Source: JBHHZI01 sp046757965 (GTDB lineage: Bacteria; Acidobacteriota; Polarisedimenticolia; SMYD01). Taken from it: a stretch of DNA of 14,585 nucleotides. The notes under the pieces were generated by a model, which saw only the letters and a program-made list of their open reading frames with translations, did no database searches and was not told where the DNA came from. The position numbers and the translations under genes are program-made. Of this stretch, positions 6,910 to 14,199 are shown in pieces; position 1 is the stretch's first letter; each line of letters opens with the position of its first letter. Location: NCBI GenBank assembly GCA_046757965.1, contig JBHHZI010000078.1, positions 1 through 14,585 on the forward strand. The letters run 5' to 3'.

Positions 6910-8286
6910 ATGGGCACTGCCACCGCAGGGAAAGACATCACGGCCGAGGAAACCGACGTCCTCTACGCGGCGCACGTCAACGAGAAATGGGTGCATCTCC
7001 TGAAGTTGCTGGGCATGGATGTCACCTACACACATTGCACCGGTGTTGACCTGTATACCGATACCGAGCGGCACGTCCTCGATTTTCTCTCCGGATATTG
7101 CGTCTACAATATGGGACACAATCATCCGGGCGTCATTGCTGCTCTGGAGGACGAACTGCTCCGGCTCGGGCCCACGATGTTACAGAGCCACGTTCCGGAT
7201 CTCGCGGCCGAGCTGGCCTCGAGGCTGACCGGGCTCGCCGGAGGTCGCCTCTCGAAGGTGTTCTTCACCAGCTCCGGAAGCGAGGGAATCGAGACCGTCA
7301 TCAAGTTCGCACGGGCCCAGACCGGCCGTGACAGGATTCTGTACTGCCACGGTGCGTTCCACGGTCTGACGTGCGGGGCACTGTCGCTGATGGGGGACCC
7401 GTGGTGGCGGAAGGGGTTCGGGCCGATGCTGCCCGGCACAGACGCGATCTCGTTCGGGGATGCCGAGGCGCTCGAGCGCACGCTGGCAGCGGGCCGCTAT
7501 GCGGCTTTCGTGCTCGAGCCCATCCAGGCAGAAGCCGGCATCGTCCTCCCGGAGTCTGGCTACCTTCAGGCCGCTCAGGCTAGTTGCCGGAAGGCCGGGA
7601 CGCTGCTCGTTCTCGACGAGGTGCAGACCGGGATGTATCGGACCGGACCCTTTCTTGCCGCCCACCACTTCAAGGTTGAACCCGACATGGTGGTCCTTGC
7701 CAAGGCGCTCAGCGGCGGTCTCGTGCCGTGCGGTGCTGTGCTGATGAGTGAGGCCGTGCATCGCCGCGTCTACAGCTCGCTGTCAAGGGCCTACATCCAT
7801 GCCTCAACGTTCGGCGAGAACAATCTCGCCATGCGCGCGGGGCTGGCCACACTGGATGTCATGGAGAGCGAGAAACTCGGCCGGCGTGCGGAGGTGATGG
7901 GCGAGCGTCTCCGTCGTTCCCTCGCGACGTCGCTGTCGTCATTTGACATGGTGGAGTCGGTGCGCGGTCTGGGTCTGCTGAACGGGATCGTGTTCCGGCA
8001 ACCACGCTCCGCAGGCATGCGCATCGCCTTCGAGGCCTTCCGCCATCTTCATCAGGGGATGTTCGGCCAGATGCTGGTCAGCGAACTGTTCCGTTCCGAG
8101 AACATCCTCACCCAGATGTGTGGCAACAACCACATGGTCCTGAAGGTGGCGCCGCCCCTCGTGCTCCGGGAGGACCAGATGCAGCGCTTCGTGGCGGCGG
8201 TCACCCGTGTGGTCGAGAAGGTGCACGCGCGCGAAGGCTTCTGGAAGCACGGCCTGTCCATGGTGAAGGGGGCAGTGGCCGTCTGA
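6910..8286 (+). CDS. class III PLP-dependent aminotransferase
   Basis: 458 residues. ATG 6910 is chosen for its Shine-Dalgarno (GAGGAGA) five bases upstream; an in-frame ATG at 6775 has none and adds a low-quality leader. Class III (aspartate aminotransferase family) marks are complete: SSGSEGIE (121-128) for PLP phosphate binding, FHG-x-T stacking region, EPIQAEAG (203-210), DEVQTG (236-241, Asp236 pairs with the PLP ring nitrogen) and the Schiff-base Lys265 in VVLAKALSGG. The motif blocks LDFLSGYCVYNMGHNHP and PTMLQSHVP resemble the subgroup that includes the hopanoid-pathway HpnO and ornithine-type enzymes. I would not name the substrate: no hopanoid genes are visible here. It should be a cytoplasmic enzyme moving an amino group from an amino acid or diamine to a 2-oxo acid or aldehyde. 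It stands alone, with 228 bp before the response regulator. Confidence 0.9.
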   Translation: MGTATAGKDITAEETDVLYAAHVNEKWVHLLKLLGMDVTYTHCTGVDLYTDTERHVLDFLSGYCVYNMGHNHPGVIAALEDELLRLGPTMLQSHVPDLAAELASRLTGLAGGRLSKVFFTSSGSEGIETVIKFARAQTGRDRILYCHGAFHGLTCGALSLMGDPWWRKGFGPMLPGTDAISFGDAEALERTLAAGRYAAFVLEPIQAEAGIVLPESGYLQAAQASCRKAGTLLVLDEVQTGMYRTGPFLAAHHFKVEPDMVVLAKALSGGLVPCGAVLMSEAVHRRVYSSLSRAYIHASTFGENNLAMRAGLATLDVMESEKLGRRAEVMGERLRRSLATSLSSFDMVESVRGLGLLNGIVFRQPRSAGMRIAFEAFRHLHQGMFGQMLVSELFRSENILTQMCGNNHMVLKVAPPLVLREDQMQRFVAAVTRVVEKVHAREGFWKHGLSMVKGAVAV

Positions 8287-8514
8287 GCAGGGTCTGATGT
8301 CATCCTGGTGGGCGCCGGCTGCTTCGATCTCACATCGAGGTGCTCGCACGCCGGCGGTCGGCGCCCCGCCATCTCGGGGTCGGGTTCTCCTCCGGGTCCT
8401 CCGCGGCGCCGTCGGCCCGTATCGACGGCGACGTGGGCCGGTCGTCCCCCGCCCTCCCCCCGCCGCCGCGGCGTGCGAAGCACCGCGACGGCGGGCGGGT
8501 ATCAAGCAGGAGTC

Positions 8515-9192
8515 ATGAAGATCTTGCTTCTCGAGGACGACCCCGCCATCCAGCGCTTCCTGCAGAAGGCCCTCGTGGAGACCGGGTATCAGGTCGATCC
8601 GGTTCTCAGCGCCGAGGCGGCCCTGCCGGCTGCCCTGGAAGGGGAACACGATCTCCTGATCGTCGATCTCAACCTGCCCGGCATGGATGGCCTCGAGTTC
8701 ATCGAGACATGTCGCTCTCACGGGGTCATTGCACCGGTGTTGATTCTCTCGGCCCGGCGCTCGGTGGATGAGCGCGTCCAGGGGCTGGAGACCGGCGGCG
8801 ACGACTATCTGACCAAGCCGTTCTCGCTGGCCGAACTGCTGGCCCGGGTCCGGGCCCTCCTGCGGCGCGGCGCGCCGCCCCAGGTCGAGAGCACCCGGTT
8901 GCGCGTTGCCGATCTCGAGCTCGACCTCCTCCGGCACGAGGCTCGTCGTGGAGGGCATCTTCTGCAGCTCACAGCCAAGGAGTTCGCCCTCCTCGAGTAC
9001 CTGTGCCGGAATCCCGGCCGCGTCGTGACTCGATCGATGATGCTCGATCACGTGTGGGGCATGGATTTCGACCCGGCCACGAACATCGTCGATGTTCATA
9101 TTCACCGTCTGCGCAGCAAGATGGACGACGGCGGCGGTCGATCCCTGATCCGGACCCTGCGCGGCAGCGGTTATGTCCTTGACCCGGCGTAG
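8515..9192 (+). CDS. OmpR/PhoB-family response regulator
   Basis: 225 residues. The receiver domain (1-115) has the acidic pair Asp8/Asp9, phospho-acceptor Asp51 in VDLNLPGMDG, Ser79 in the switch position and Lys101 in TKPF. The winged-helix DNA-binding domain (about 130-222) has the usual LTAKEFALLEYL start, RNPGRVVTR, and the closing hairpin RGSGYVL. ATG 8515 follows AGGAG at 8508-8512. The frame is open further upstream but holds nothing conserved. The gene overlaps the sensor kinase gene by 20 bp, so the two are a cognate pair. The 228-bp region before it is the likely promoter site, but I see no clear element there apart from GC-rich runs. Target genes are unknown; the adjacent aminotransferase or the oxidoreductase/YceI pair are candidates by position only. 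Confidence 0.95.
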   Translation: MKILLLEDDPAIQRFLQKALVETGYQVDPVLSAEAALPAALEGEHDLLIVDLNLPGMDGLEFIETCRSHGVIAPVLILSARRSVDERVQGLETGGDDYLTKPFSLAELLARVRALLRRGAPPQVESTRLRVADLELDLLRHEARRGGHLLQLTAKEFALLEYLCRNPGRVVTRSMMLDHVWGMDFDPATNIVDVHIHRLRSKMDDGGGRSLIRTLRGSGYVLDPA

Positions 9193-10612
9193 GCGGCTGC
9201 GGGGCACCGCCGCGTGGCGCCTCTCGGTGCTGAGCACCGTCGCGTTCGCCGCGGGAACCGCCCTCGCCTTCTCCGTCGTCGATCTGGTCGTGGAGCAGGG
9301 CATCCTCGAGCGGAGCGATGACTGGCTGGTCGGAGAGATCGGCCTTCTGGCGCAGGTCGTCGAGACCACGCCGCTCGATGAGCGCTACGAGACGTTCGTC
9401 GAGGAGATCGCAGAGCTCGCCAGCCGGGAAGTGGCGCCCCCTCCTCCGGGTGTGGGCCCCGCCGGCCAGCCGGCGGTGTTCTTCCTGGCCACCGGTGCCG
9501 AGAATCAGACGGAGGTGTGGGTGGGCCCGGGGAGTGGGGAGTCGTTTGCCACCGTGCTGGTACCCGGCGAACGATACGACTCCCCGCGGTCGATCGGCGT
9601 GGCCGGATGGACGGATCCGTTCCGCGTGATGGGAGTGGCCCGCCCGGGAGGTGGCCGGGTCTATCTTGGCTATGTCGACTACAACGCGCTGGCCCTGCGG
9701 GCGCGCGTGAGAACGCGGTTCGTCGAGGCCTGGCTGGTCATGATCGTATTCGGGTTTCTCGTCTCCGGATTCTCGACCCGTCGCATTCTGCGCCGGATCG
9801 ATCGCATCACCGACCTGGTGGCGCGGGCCGGAGGGAGCGGGCTCGACGAGCGGGTGCCTGTGGAGACACGTGATGACGAGATCGCCCGTCTGGCCACAAC
9901 GTTCAATGGCATGCTCGACCGCGTGGAATCTTCCGTCGAACAGACGCGCACGGTCACGGACGAGGTCGCGCATGACCTGCGCAGTCCGCTGACGGCGATG
10001 CGTGGCAATCTGGAGATGGCCCTCACGGCGTCCGATCCGTCCCGCGTGGAGGAAGCGGCCGCCGGCGCCATCGACGGGGTCGACCGGCTGTTGAGGGTCA
10101 TCAACGCGTCTCTTGATGTGGCCGAGGCGGAAGCCGGCGCCCTGCGCCTGGCGCGGCGGGATTTCGACCTGGGGGCCATGGCCGCGGCCATGGTCGAGTT
10201 CTATCGCCCCGCAGCCGAGGAACATGGTCTCCTGCTGACCGCGGACGTGGACCGACCGGCGATCGCGCCGGTGGATCCCAACCTGAGCCGGCGGGCGCTG
10301 GGCAATCTGCTCGACAACACCATCCAGCATCTGCCACGGGGGTGCAAGGTCAGGGTCGGTGTCCGGAACGACCGCGAGCGGGTCGTCCTGCGCGTCTGTG
10401 ACAGCGGACCGGGATTCGCGGCCGAACAGAAGGTACATGCCTTCGAGCGGTTCTTTCGCCGACCGGGATCAACGGGACACGGGCTCGGTCTCGCGCTCGT
10501 GCGCGCGGTGGCCAGCGCCCACGGTGGCGAGGCGCTGATTCTCGACTCTCCCCTTGGCGGCGCGTGTATCGAGATGTCCCTGCCTCGGCGGTTGCTCGTG
10601 CCGTCGGTCTGA
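9173..10612 (+). CDS. HAMP-containing sensor histidine kinase
   Basis: 479 residues. The N-terminus is basic (RRRR at 5-8), then TM1 (about 17-37), a periplasmic loop of about 145 residues, TM2 (about 185-202), a HAMP domain (about 203-255), a HisKA helix pair with phospho-acceptor His267 in EVAHDLRSPLT, and the HATPase domain (about 365-475). The ATP-binding boxes are N box Asn382 in LLDN, G1 DSGPGF, F box FxRF-like FERFFRR and G2 GHGLGLAL. All catalytic features look intact. The sensor loop has a Pro-rich, acidic composition and no recognised ligand-binding domain, so the stimulus is unknown. ATG 9173 overlaps the response-regulator gene by 20 bp, implying coupled translation. The short linker between the two genes and the orientation make the pair a classic two-component system. 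It resembles the PhoR/CusS style of kinases acting with OmpR regulators; the signal is inference. Confidence 0.95.
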   Translation: MSLTRRRRLRGTAAWRLSVLSTVAFAAGTALAFSVVDLVVEQGILERSDDWLVGEIGLLAQVVETTPLDERYETFVEEIAELASREVAPPPPGVGPAGQPAVFFLATGAENQTEVWVGPGSGESFATVLVPGERYDSPRSIGVAGWTDPFRVMGVARPGGGRVYLGYVDYNALALRARVRTRFVEAWLVMIVFGFLVSGFSTRRILRRIDRITDLVARAGGSGLDERVPVETRDDEIARLATTFNGMLDRVESSVEQTRTVTDEVAHDLRSPLTAMRGNLEMALTASDPSRVEEAAAGAIDGVDRLLRVINASLDVAEAEAGALRLARRDFDLGAMAAAMVEFYRPAAEEHGLLLTADVDRPAIAPVDPNLSRRALGNLLDNTIQHLPRGCKVRVGVRNDRERVVLRVCDSGPGFAAEQKVHAFERFFRRPGSTGHGLGLALVRAVASAHGGEALILDSPLGGACIEMSLPRRLLVPSV

Positions 10613-10764
10613 CGCCGGCATCGCGCGGGGTGTACTCCGCAACATGACCGTCTTGTCATGCTGTCGTGAGCGGCCGTTCATGCGATCGCACTACGTTCTT
10701 CTCGGGGGATGTGACAACATGTCCGAGAGGGAGCAATCCCGAGCATGGGGACAGGAGGCCGGTG

Positions 10765-11916
10765 ATGACAGGAAGGACTGGACGCGACGTCGTCGTCGTG
10801 GGCGGGGGGCCGGCCGGTCTGGCCGCGGCCATCGCCATACGCCTGACCGGTCGCGACGTGACCGTCGTCGAGCGGGACGCCCCCCCCATCGACCGGGTGT
10901 GCGGAGAGGGTCTGATGCCGGATGGGGTGCAGTGCCTGTCCCGCCTGGGCGTGACGATTCCTGCCTCGGCGGTGCACCGATTCTCGGGGATCCGTTACCT
11001 GCAGGACGGGATCGACGCAGTGGCGCGGTTCCGTCACGGACCCGGCCTGGGCATGAGGCGCTGGGTGTTGCACGGCGCGTTGACCCGGCGTGCCGAGCAA
11101 GTCGGTGTGAAGATGCTCTGGCGGACCTGCGTCCGGCGCGCCGGTCCGACCGGCGTGGAGACGGATGGTGGGTTCATTCCGGCACGGTGGGTCGTCGCCG
11201 CGGACGGAGGCGATTCACCGTTGCGTCGAAGTCTCGGGCTGGATCGTCCCCCGACCCACAGACGGTTCGGGCTCCGGACCCACTACGAGATCCGGCCATG
11301 GAACGATCTGGTCGAGGTTTACTGGGGCAACGGCTGCGAGATGTATGTGACGCCGGTGGCTCCATTCGAGGTCTGTGTGACCGCTCTCGCCGCCGAGCGC
11401 GGACTCACGTTCGACTCCGCCCTGGCCCGGTTCCCGCGTCTGGCCTGTCGCCTCGCAGGAGCCCGCCGCGCCGATCGCGTGCAGGGGGCGGGCACCGTGT
11501 TCCGGCGTCTCGACTCCGTGGTGACGTCTCATGTGGCCCTGCTCGGCGATGCGTCCGGCAGTGTCGATGCGATCACCGGAGATGGAGTCACCCTGGCCTT
11601 CCACCAGGCCGTGGCCCTGGCGAGTGCCCTCGCCGACGATGATCTGGCCGCGTATGGAGCAGCCCACCGGCGGATCATGCGCTTGCCGTTCCGGATGACC
11701 GCTCTCATGCTGGCCATCGACCGCCGGCCCTGGCTCCGCCGGCAGGTACTGCGCGGACTGGCGGCGGTGCCGGGCCTGTTCCGTGCACTGCTCACCATCC
11801 ATACGCGAGATCTGGGTGTTCAGCAGCACGGCCCGGCGCTGCGCGAACTGAGCCACCCGAGGCCGCTCCCTGTCACCGTGGATTCAGGTCCGGCTGCCGC
11901 GCGAGCCTGGCGATGA
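10765..11916 (+). CDS. FAD-dependent oxidoreductase, geranylgeranyl-reductase/monooxygenase type
   Basis: 383 residues. ATG 10765 has GGAGG (10754-10758) six bases upstream; an in-frame ATG at 10666 adds 33 residues with no match to the fold. The N-terminal Rossmann motif is VVVVGGGPAGL (G13, G15, G18) with Glu36 ending beta-2 for the FAD ribose. CGEGLMPDG (46-54) is the block typical of this geranylgeranyl-reductase/FAD-oxidoreductase group. Residues 258-263 (ALLGDA) and the following GDGVTLAFHQA are the second FAD motif. The C-terminal third is an Arg-rich amphipathic part that may touch a membrane or a lipid substrate. This family reduces or hydroxylates isoprenoid and polyketide-like compounds, but the substrate is not seen here. 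It overlaps the YceI gene by 4 bp (ATGA), so the two are probably translated together. YceI proteins bind isoprenoid chains, which makes a quinone- or lipid-modifying pair plausible. Confidence 0.87.
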   Translation: MTGRTGRDVVVVGGGPAGLAAAIAIRLTGRDVTVVERDAPPIDRVCGEGLMPDGVQCLSRLGVTIPASAVHRFSGIRYLQDGIDAVARFRHGPGLGMRRWVLHGALTRRAEQVGVKMLWRTCVRRAGPTGVETDGGFIPARWVVAADGGDSPLRRSLGLDRPPTHRRFGLRTHYEIRPWNDLVEVYWGNGCEMYVTPVAPFEVCVTALAAERGLTFDSALARFPRLACRLAGARRADRVQGAGTVFRRLDSVVTSHVALLGDASGSVDAITGDGVTLAFHQAVALASALADDDLAAYGAAHRRIMRLPFRMTALMLAIDRRPWLRRQVLRGLAAVPGLFRALLTIHTRDLGVQQHGPALRELSHPRPLPVTVDSGPAAARAWR

Positions 11917-12515
11917 GTCGGGCTCGACCATGGCCTTGCCTTGCCGTGGCCCTCATGGCAGCGCTGGCGGCCGGCGCGGCACCGGCCCATGCGGCACGAC
12001 TTGTCCTCGATCCGGGCAAGACCGAGATCCGATTCTCGGTGGGCTCGACCTTTCACGAGGTCCATGGAGTCGTCGATCTGAGGAGCGGCGCCATCCGGTT
12101 CGATCCGGTGGCCGGCACGGCCGGCGGCCGGATCGTCGTCGATGCCACCAGCGCCACCACATCGAAGTCAGGTCCGGACAAGAAGATGCATCACGCGGTC
12201 CTGGAGACGAAACGCTTCCCGCAGATCGTCTTCGAGGCCGTGTCGTTCACCGGCCGTGTTCCCGAGAACGGGCCGGCGCACGTGAAGCTGCCGGGAGTGA
12301 TCGAGATTCACGGCACCCGTCACGATCTGATCCTTGAAGCGGACATCATCGTGACAGACGGCACGTTGACCGGCACCGCCCGGTTCGAGGTTCCCTATGT
12401 CGCGTGGGGAATGAAGGACCCCAGTTCGTTCATCTTCCGGGCGAAGAAGATCGTCGAGGTCGAACTCGATATCGCCGGCCGGCTCGACCTCGATCCGGCG
12501 CCCCCGGGACCCTGA
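11913..12515 (+). CDS. secreted YceI-family protein (polyisoprenoid-binding lipocalin-like)
   Basis: 200 residues. Signal peptide 1-27 with likely cleavage after PAHA, giving a periplasmic protein. The mature sequence follows the YceI pattern: start LDPGKTEIRFSVGSTFHEVHG, an MHH-x-VL-x(3)-RFP-x-I-F block (about 90-110), a G-x-I-E-I-H-G-x-R-H segment and a short terminal strand. The fold is a lipocalin-like beta barrel; E. coli YceI and Thermus TT1927b bind polyisoprenoid or fatty chains. ATG 11913 overlaps the stop of the oxidoreductase gene (ATGA). The terminator hairpin starts 30 bp after its stop, so this is the operon's last gene. It contains no Cys in the mature part that I can see, so no lipidation or metal site is expected. 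The exact ligand is unknown. Confidence 0.9.
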   Translation: MSRARPWPCLAVALMAALAAGAAPAHAARLVLDPGKTEIRFSVGSTFHEVHGVVDLRSGAIRFDPVAGTAGGRIVVDATSATTSKSGPDKKMHHAVLETKRFPQIVFEAVSFTGRVPENGPAHVKLPGVIEIHGTRHDLILEADIIVTDGTLTGTARFEVPYVAWGMKDPSSFIFRAKKIVEVELDIAGRLDLDPAPPGP

Positions 12516-12545
12516 CACCTGCCGCCGAGTCTGCTGACCGCAACA

Positions 12546-12586
12546 GGGGCCAGAGGACCGGTGACCGCCTCACCGGCTCTGGCCCC
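12546..12586 (+). terminator. long GC-rich hairpin, probable intrinsic terminator
   Basis: GGGGCCAGAG (12546-12555) pairs perfectly with CTCTGGCCCC (12577-12586). An inner helix CCGGTGA (12558-12564) pairs with TCACCGG (12570-12576), leaving a GA bulge and the loop CCGCC. Seventeen base pairs in total lie 31 bp after the YceI stop. The tail is TCCTTG rather than a pure T run, so it may be an atypical or bidirectional terminator. Confidence 0.8.
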
Positions 12587-12642
12587 TCCTTGCCGCGGCT
12601 GCCGCCAGGTCAGCCGCACACTTGATGTTGCGGGTGGCCGGC

Positions 12643-12662
12643 CGCCGGCCGGGAGGCCGGCG
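12643..12662. other. 8-bp stem hairpin with GGGA (GNRA-type) loop
   Basis: CGCCGGCC (12643-12650) pairs with GGCCGGCG (12655-12662) around a GGGA loop, a GNRA tetraloop. It lies 57 bp after the terminator and is read on either strand. The role is unknown; it may be a chance fold in GC-rich DNA. Confidence 0.45.
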
Positions 12663-12845
12663 CCAGGCTCCGTCCAGAGCGGAACGCCTCAGGAGAAGTG
12701 GGGGGTGTTCTCGAGGGTGAGTGCCGACAGGCCGGCTCGCGTAAGCACCAGGGGCCGTGAGTCGGGCTCGGGGAATCGGGGTGGGGTTGGCGAGCGCGCA
12801 GAAGGCTGCTCCGCCCGGACGGATGACGATTGAACCCCTGTCTTC

Positions 12846-12866
12846 TCTCCCATGGTGCATGGGAGA
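12846..12866. other. 9-bp perfect inverted repeat with 3-bp loop
   Basis: TCTCCCATG (12846-12854), loop GTG, CATGGGAGA (12858-12866). It stands in the AT-richer stretch just upstream of the 16-bp palindrome. Possible operator or RNA hairpin; there is no T run. Confidence 0.6.
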
Positions 12867-12876
12867 ATTGTATCTC

Positions 12877-12892
12877 AGCATGTCGACATGCT
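12877..12892. promoter_or_regulatory. 16-bp perfect palindrome, candidate operator
   Basis: AGCATGTCGACATGCT is its own reverse complement. It is preceded by TTGTAT (12868-12873) and followed by TTTATT (12892-12897), which are weak -35 and -10 matches (3/6 and 4/6) about 18 bp apart. The palindrome would thus sit in the promoter spacer, as repressor or MerR-type sites do. The regulated gene would be the arginase 285 bp downstream, but no transcript is shown. Confidence 0.35.
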
Positions 12893-13177
12893 TTATTCGC
12901 ATTCCCGCGTCTTGCGACGCTCTGTCCGCGTGGCGGTTGGGAATGACTTCACATGCTCCGGATCTGGCAAGCAGGTTGCACGTCATTGGTGGGCCGGTTG
13001 ACGCCGGAGAGGATGGACGGCGGGGGACGCGGCCGTGCGCATGGATTCGGCTCCGGGATGATGTCCTCGGCGAGACGTCGTCGCCGGTGCGGCGATGGCC
13101 GGGGCGCGATCGCCCGTGCGTCCCTCGCCAGGGGCACCGTGTGACAAGATGGTCTGACTGGACATCGGAGGAGATCG

Positions 13178-13228
13178 ATGGCACGGATCACGGCGAACCG
13201 TTTCTGCCGCATGGAACGGGGTCGATGA
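13178..13228 (+). CDS. candidate Arg-rich leader peptide of the arginase gene
   Basis: A 16-residue ORF (MARITANRFCRMERGR) with the strongest Shine-Dalgarno of the window: GGAGGAG at 13167-13173, with six bases between GGAGG and the ATG. Its TGA (13226-13228) overlaps the ATG of the arginase gene (13225), so termination can feed translation into that gene. Five of its 16 residues are Arg, and the next gene handles arginine or agmatine, which would suit an arginine-sensing leader. GC-rich genomes have many Arg codons, so the count is suggestive only. An alternative is that the small ORF is just a device for coupled translation. Confidence 0.4.
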   Translation: MARITANRFCRMERGR

Positions 13229-14157
13229 GGGCCCGGGTTGACGGATCCGGCACGGGTGATGCGTCGAGCCTGCCGCCCGGTGCCGTTGCCCTTCTCGGTA
13301 TCGCCTTCGACGAGAACTCCTCCTTCTCGAGAGGTCCCGCGGCGGCACCGGCGGCGGTGAGAGCCGTCCTGCATTCACCGGCAGGAAATGGCTGCAGCGA
13401 GAGCGGGATCGACCTGCTTGACGACGGTCGATTCGTCGACGTCGGCGATCTCGCCAGGCCACAGCCGGCGAGACAGGCCGCGCGGGTTGCGGTACCCGAA
13501 GACCCGGGCGCCACGGGGCCGGGGGTGGCCGACCCCGATCCCGGTGAGGTGGCGGCGTTCTTCGAGCAGGTTCGCGCCACCGTCGGCAATCTCCTCGAGC
13601 AGGGTGCCCGGGTTCTCACCCTGGGAGGAGATCACTCCATCTCCTATCCCATCCTGCAGGCGTATGCGCGGATTCGCGGCCCTGTGGAGGTCGTGCATGT
13701 CGATGCGCACCCGGATCTGTACGATCGCCTCGACGGCAATCGGTTCTCTCACGGCGCTCCATTCGCGCGCATCATGGAGGACCATCTCGCCTCGCGCCTC
13801 GTGCAGGTCGGCATCCGGGCCGGCACCGAGGAGCAGAGCCGGCGAGCGTCTCGCTTCGGTGTCGAGACCATTCCCATGGCCAGGTGGCGACCGGGCGTGT
13901 CTCTCGGCCTGACGGGTCCGGTCTATCTGTCCGTTGACATCGACGGCCTCGATCCGGCTCATGCCCCGGGTGTCTCCCATCCCGAGCCCGGAGGGCTCTC
14001 CACGCGCGATCTCCTCGGCCTCATCCAGGGCCTCAGGGTACCGCTGATCGGCGCGGACATCGTGGAGATCAATCCCCGGCGGGATCCGGCGGGATTGACC
14101 GCGGCGGTGGGGGCCAAGCTGGTGAAGGAGATCGCCGCCGCCATGCTGGCCGGCTGA
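13225..14157 (+). CDS. arginase/agmatinase-family ureohydrolase, plant-arginase-like subgroup
   Basis: 310 residues. Binuclear Mn2+ site residues are all present: His137 in GGDHS (134-138), Asp160/His162/Asp164 in VDAHPD (159-164) and Asp238/Asp240 in SVDID (236-240). The blocks FDENSSFSRGPAAAP, GDHSISYP, NRFSHGAPFARIMED, VQVGIR and APGVSHPEPGGLS match plant mitochondrial arginases more closely than E. coli SpeB or animal arginase (which has a different loop after DPAFAP). That group hydrolyses arginine to ornithine and urea, sometimes with agmatinase activity; the substrate cannot be settled here. ATG 13225 starts about 20 residues before the first strand (VALLGI) and is the only close in-frame ATG. 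It has a weak Shine-Dalgarno of its own and overlaps the leader ORF. GTG 13141 would be an alternative 28 codons earlier. It has 310 residues, the normal length. Cytoplasmic; urea or polyamine supply is the likely role. Confidence 0.88.
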   Translation: MRARVDGSGTGDASSLPPGAVALLGIAFDENSSFSRGPAAAPAAVRAVLHSPAGNGCSESGIDLLDDGRFVDVGDLARPQPARQAARVAVPEDPGATGPGVADPDPGEVAAFFEQVRATVGNLLEQGARVLTLGGDHSISYPILQAYARIRGPVEVVHVDAHPDLYDRLDGNRFSHGAPFARIMEDHLASRLVQVGIRAGTEEQSRRASRFGVETIPMARWRPGVSLGLTGPVYLSVDIDGLDPAHAPGVSHPEPGGLSTRDLLGLIQGLRVPLIGADIVEINPRRDPAGLTAAVGAKLVKEIAAAMLAG

Positions 14158-14199
14158 AGTTCGTCCCGCGTCCTCCAACCATCCGGGATCGTGCCGCGT

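Larger units (their letters stand above)
12516..13177. other. long gene-free region between YceI and the arginase operon
   Basis: No gene is supportable over 660 bp. The plus-strand open frame before the arginase and the minus-strand open frame (about 12570-13184) have no domain, no Shine-Dalgarno I trust and Arg/Pro-rich random-looking translation. Besides the terminator it has several inverted repeats, listed separately. Other stems are CGGCGA/TCGCCG at 13068-13086 and GGGCG/CGCCC at 13102-13115. The segment about 12820-12920 is visibly less GC-rich than its surroundings, as promoters often are. I do not recognise a riboswitch or a tRNA. Confidence 0.6.

Noticed and set aside
7939..10438. 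Long minus-strand open frames opposite the aminotransferase and the two-component genes
   Set aside because: The plus-strand proteins have complete catalytic motifs. The minus-strand translations have no recognisable domain.
10653..10681. Promoter candidate before the oxidoreductase (TTGTCA, then GTTCAT)
   Set aside because: The -35 is good (5/6) but the -10 has only 3 of 6 matches, so it cannot be told from chance.
10681..10690. 10-bp palindrome TGCGATCGCA
   Set aside because: A short palindrome of GC-rich sequence is common by chance and there is no other support.
12990..13177. Guanidine or arginine riboswitch before the arginase
   Set aside because: Only simple GC-rich stems were seen, without a recognised conserved core of any known riboswitch class.
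12570..13184. 204-codon minus-strand frame in the gene-free region
   Set aside because: It runs through the terminator and hairpins, has an Arg/Pro-rich random-looking composition and no ribosome binding site.
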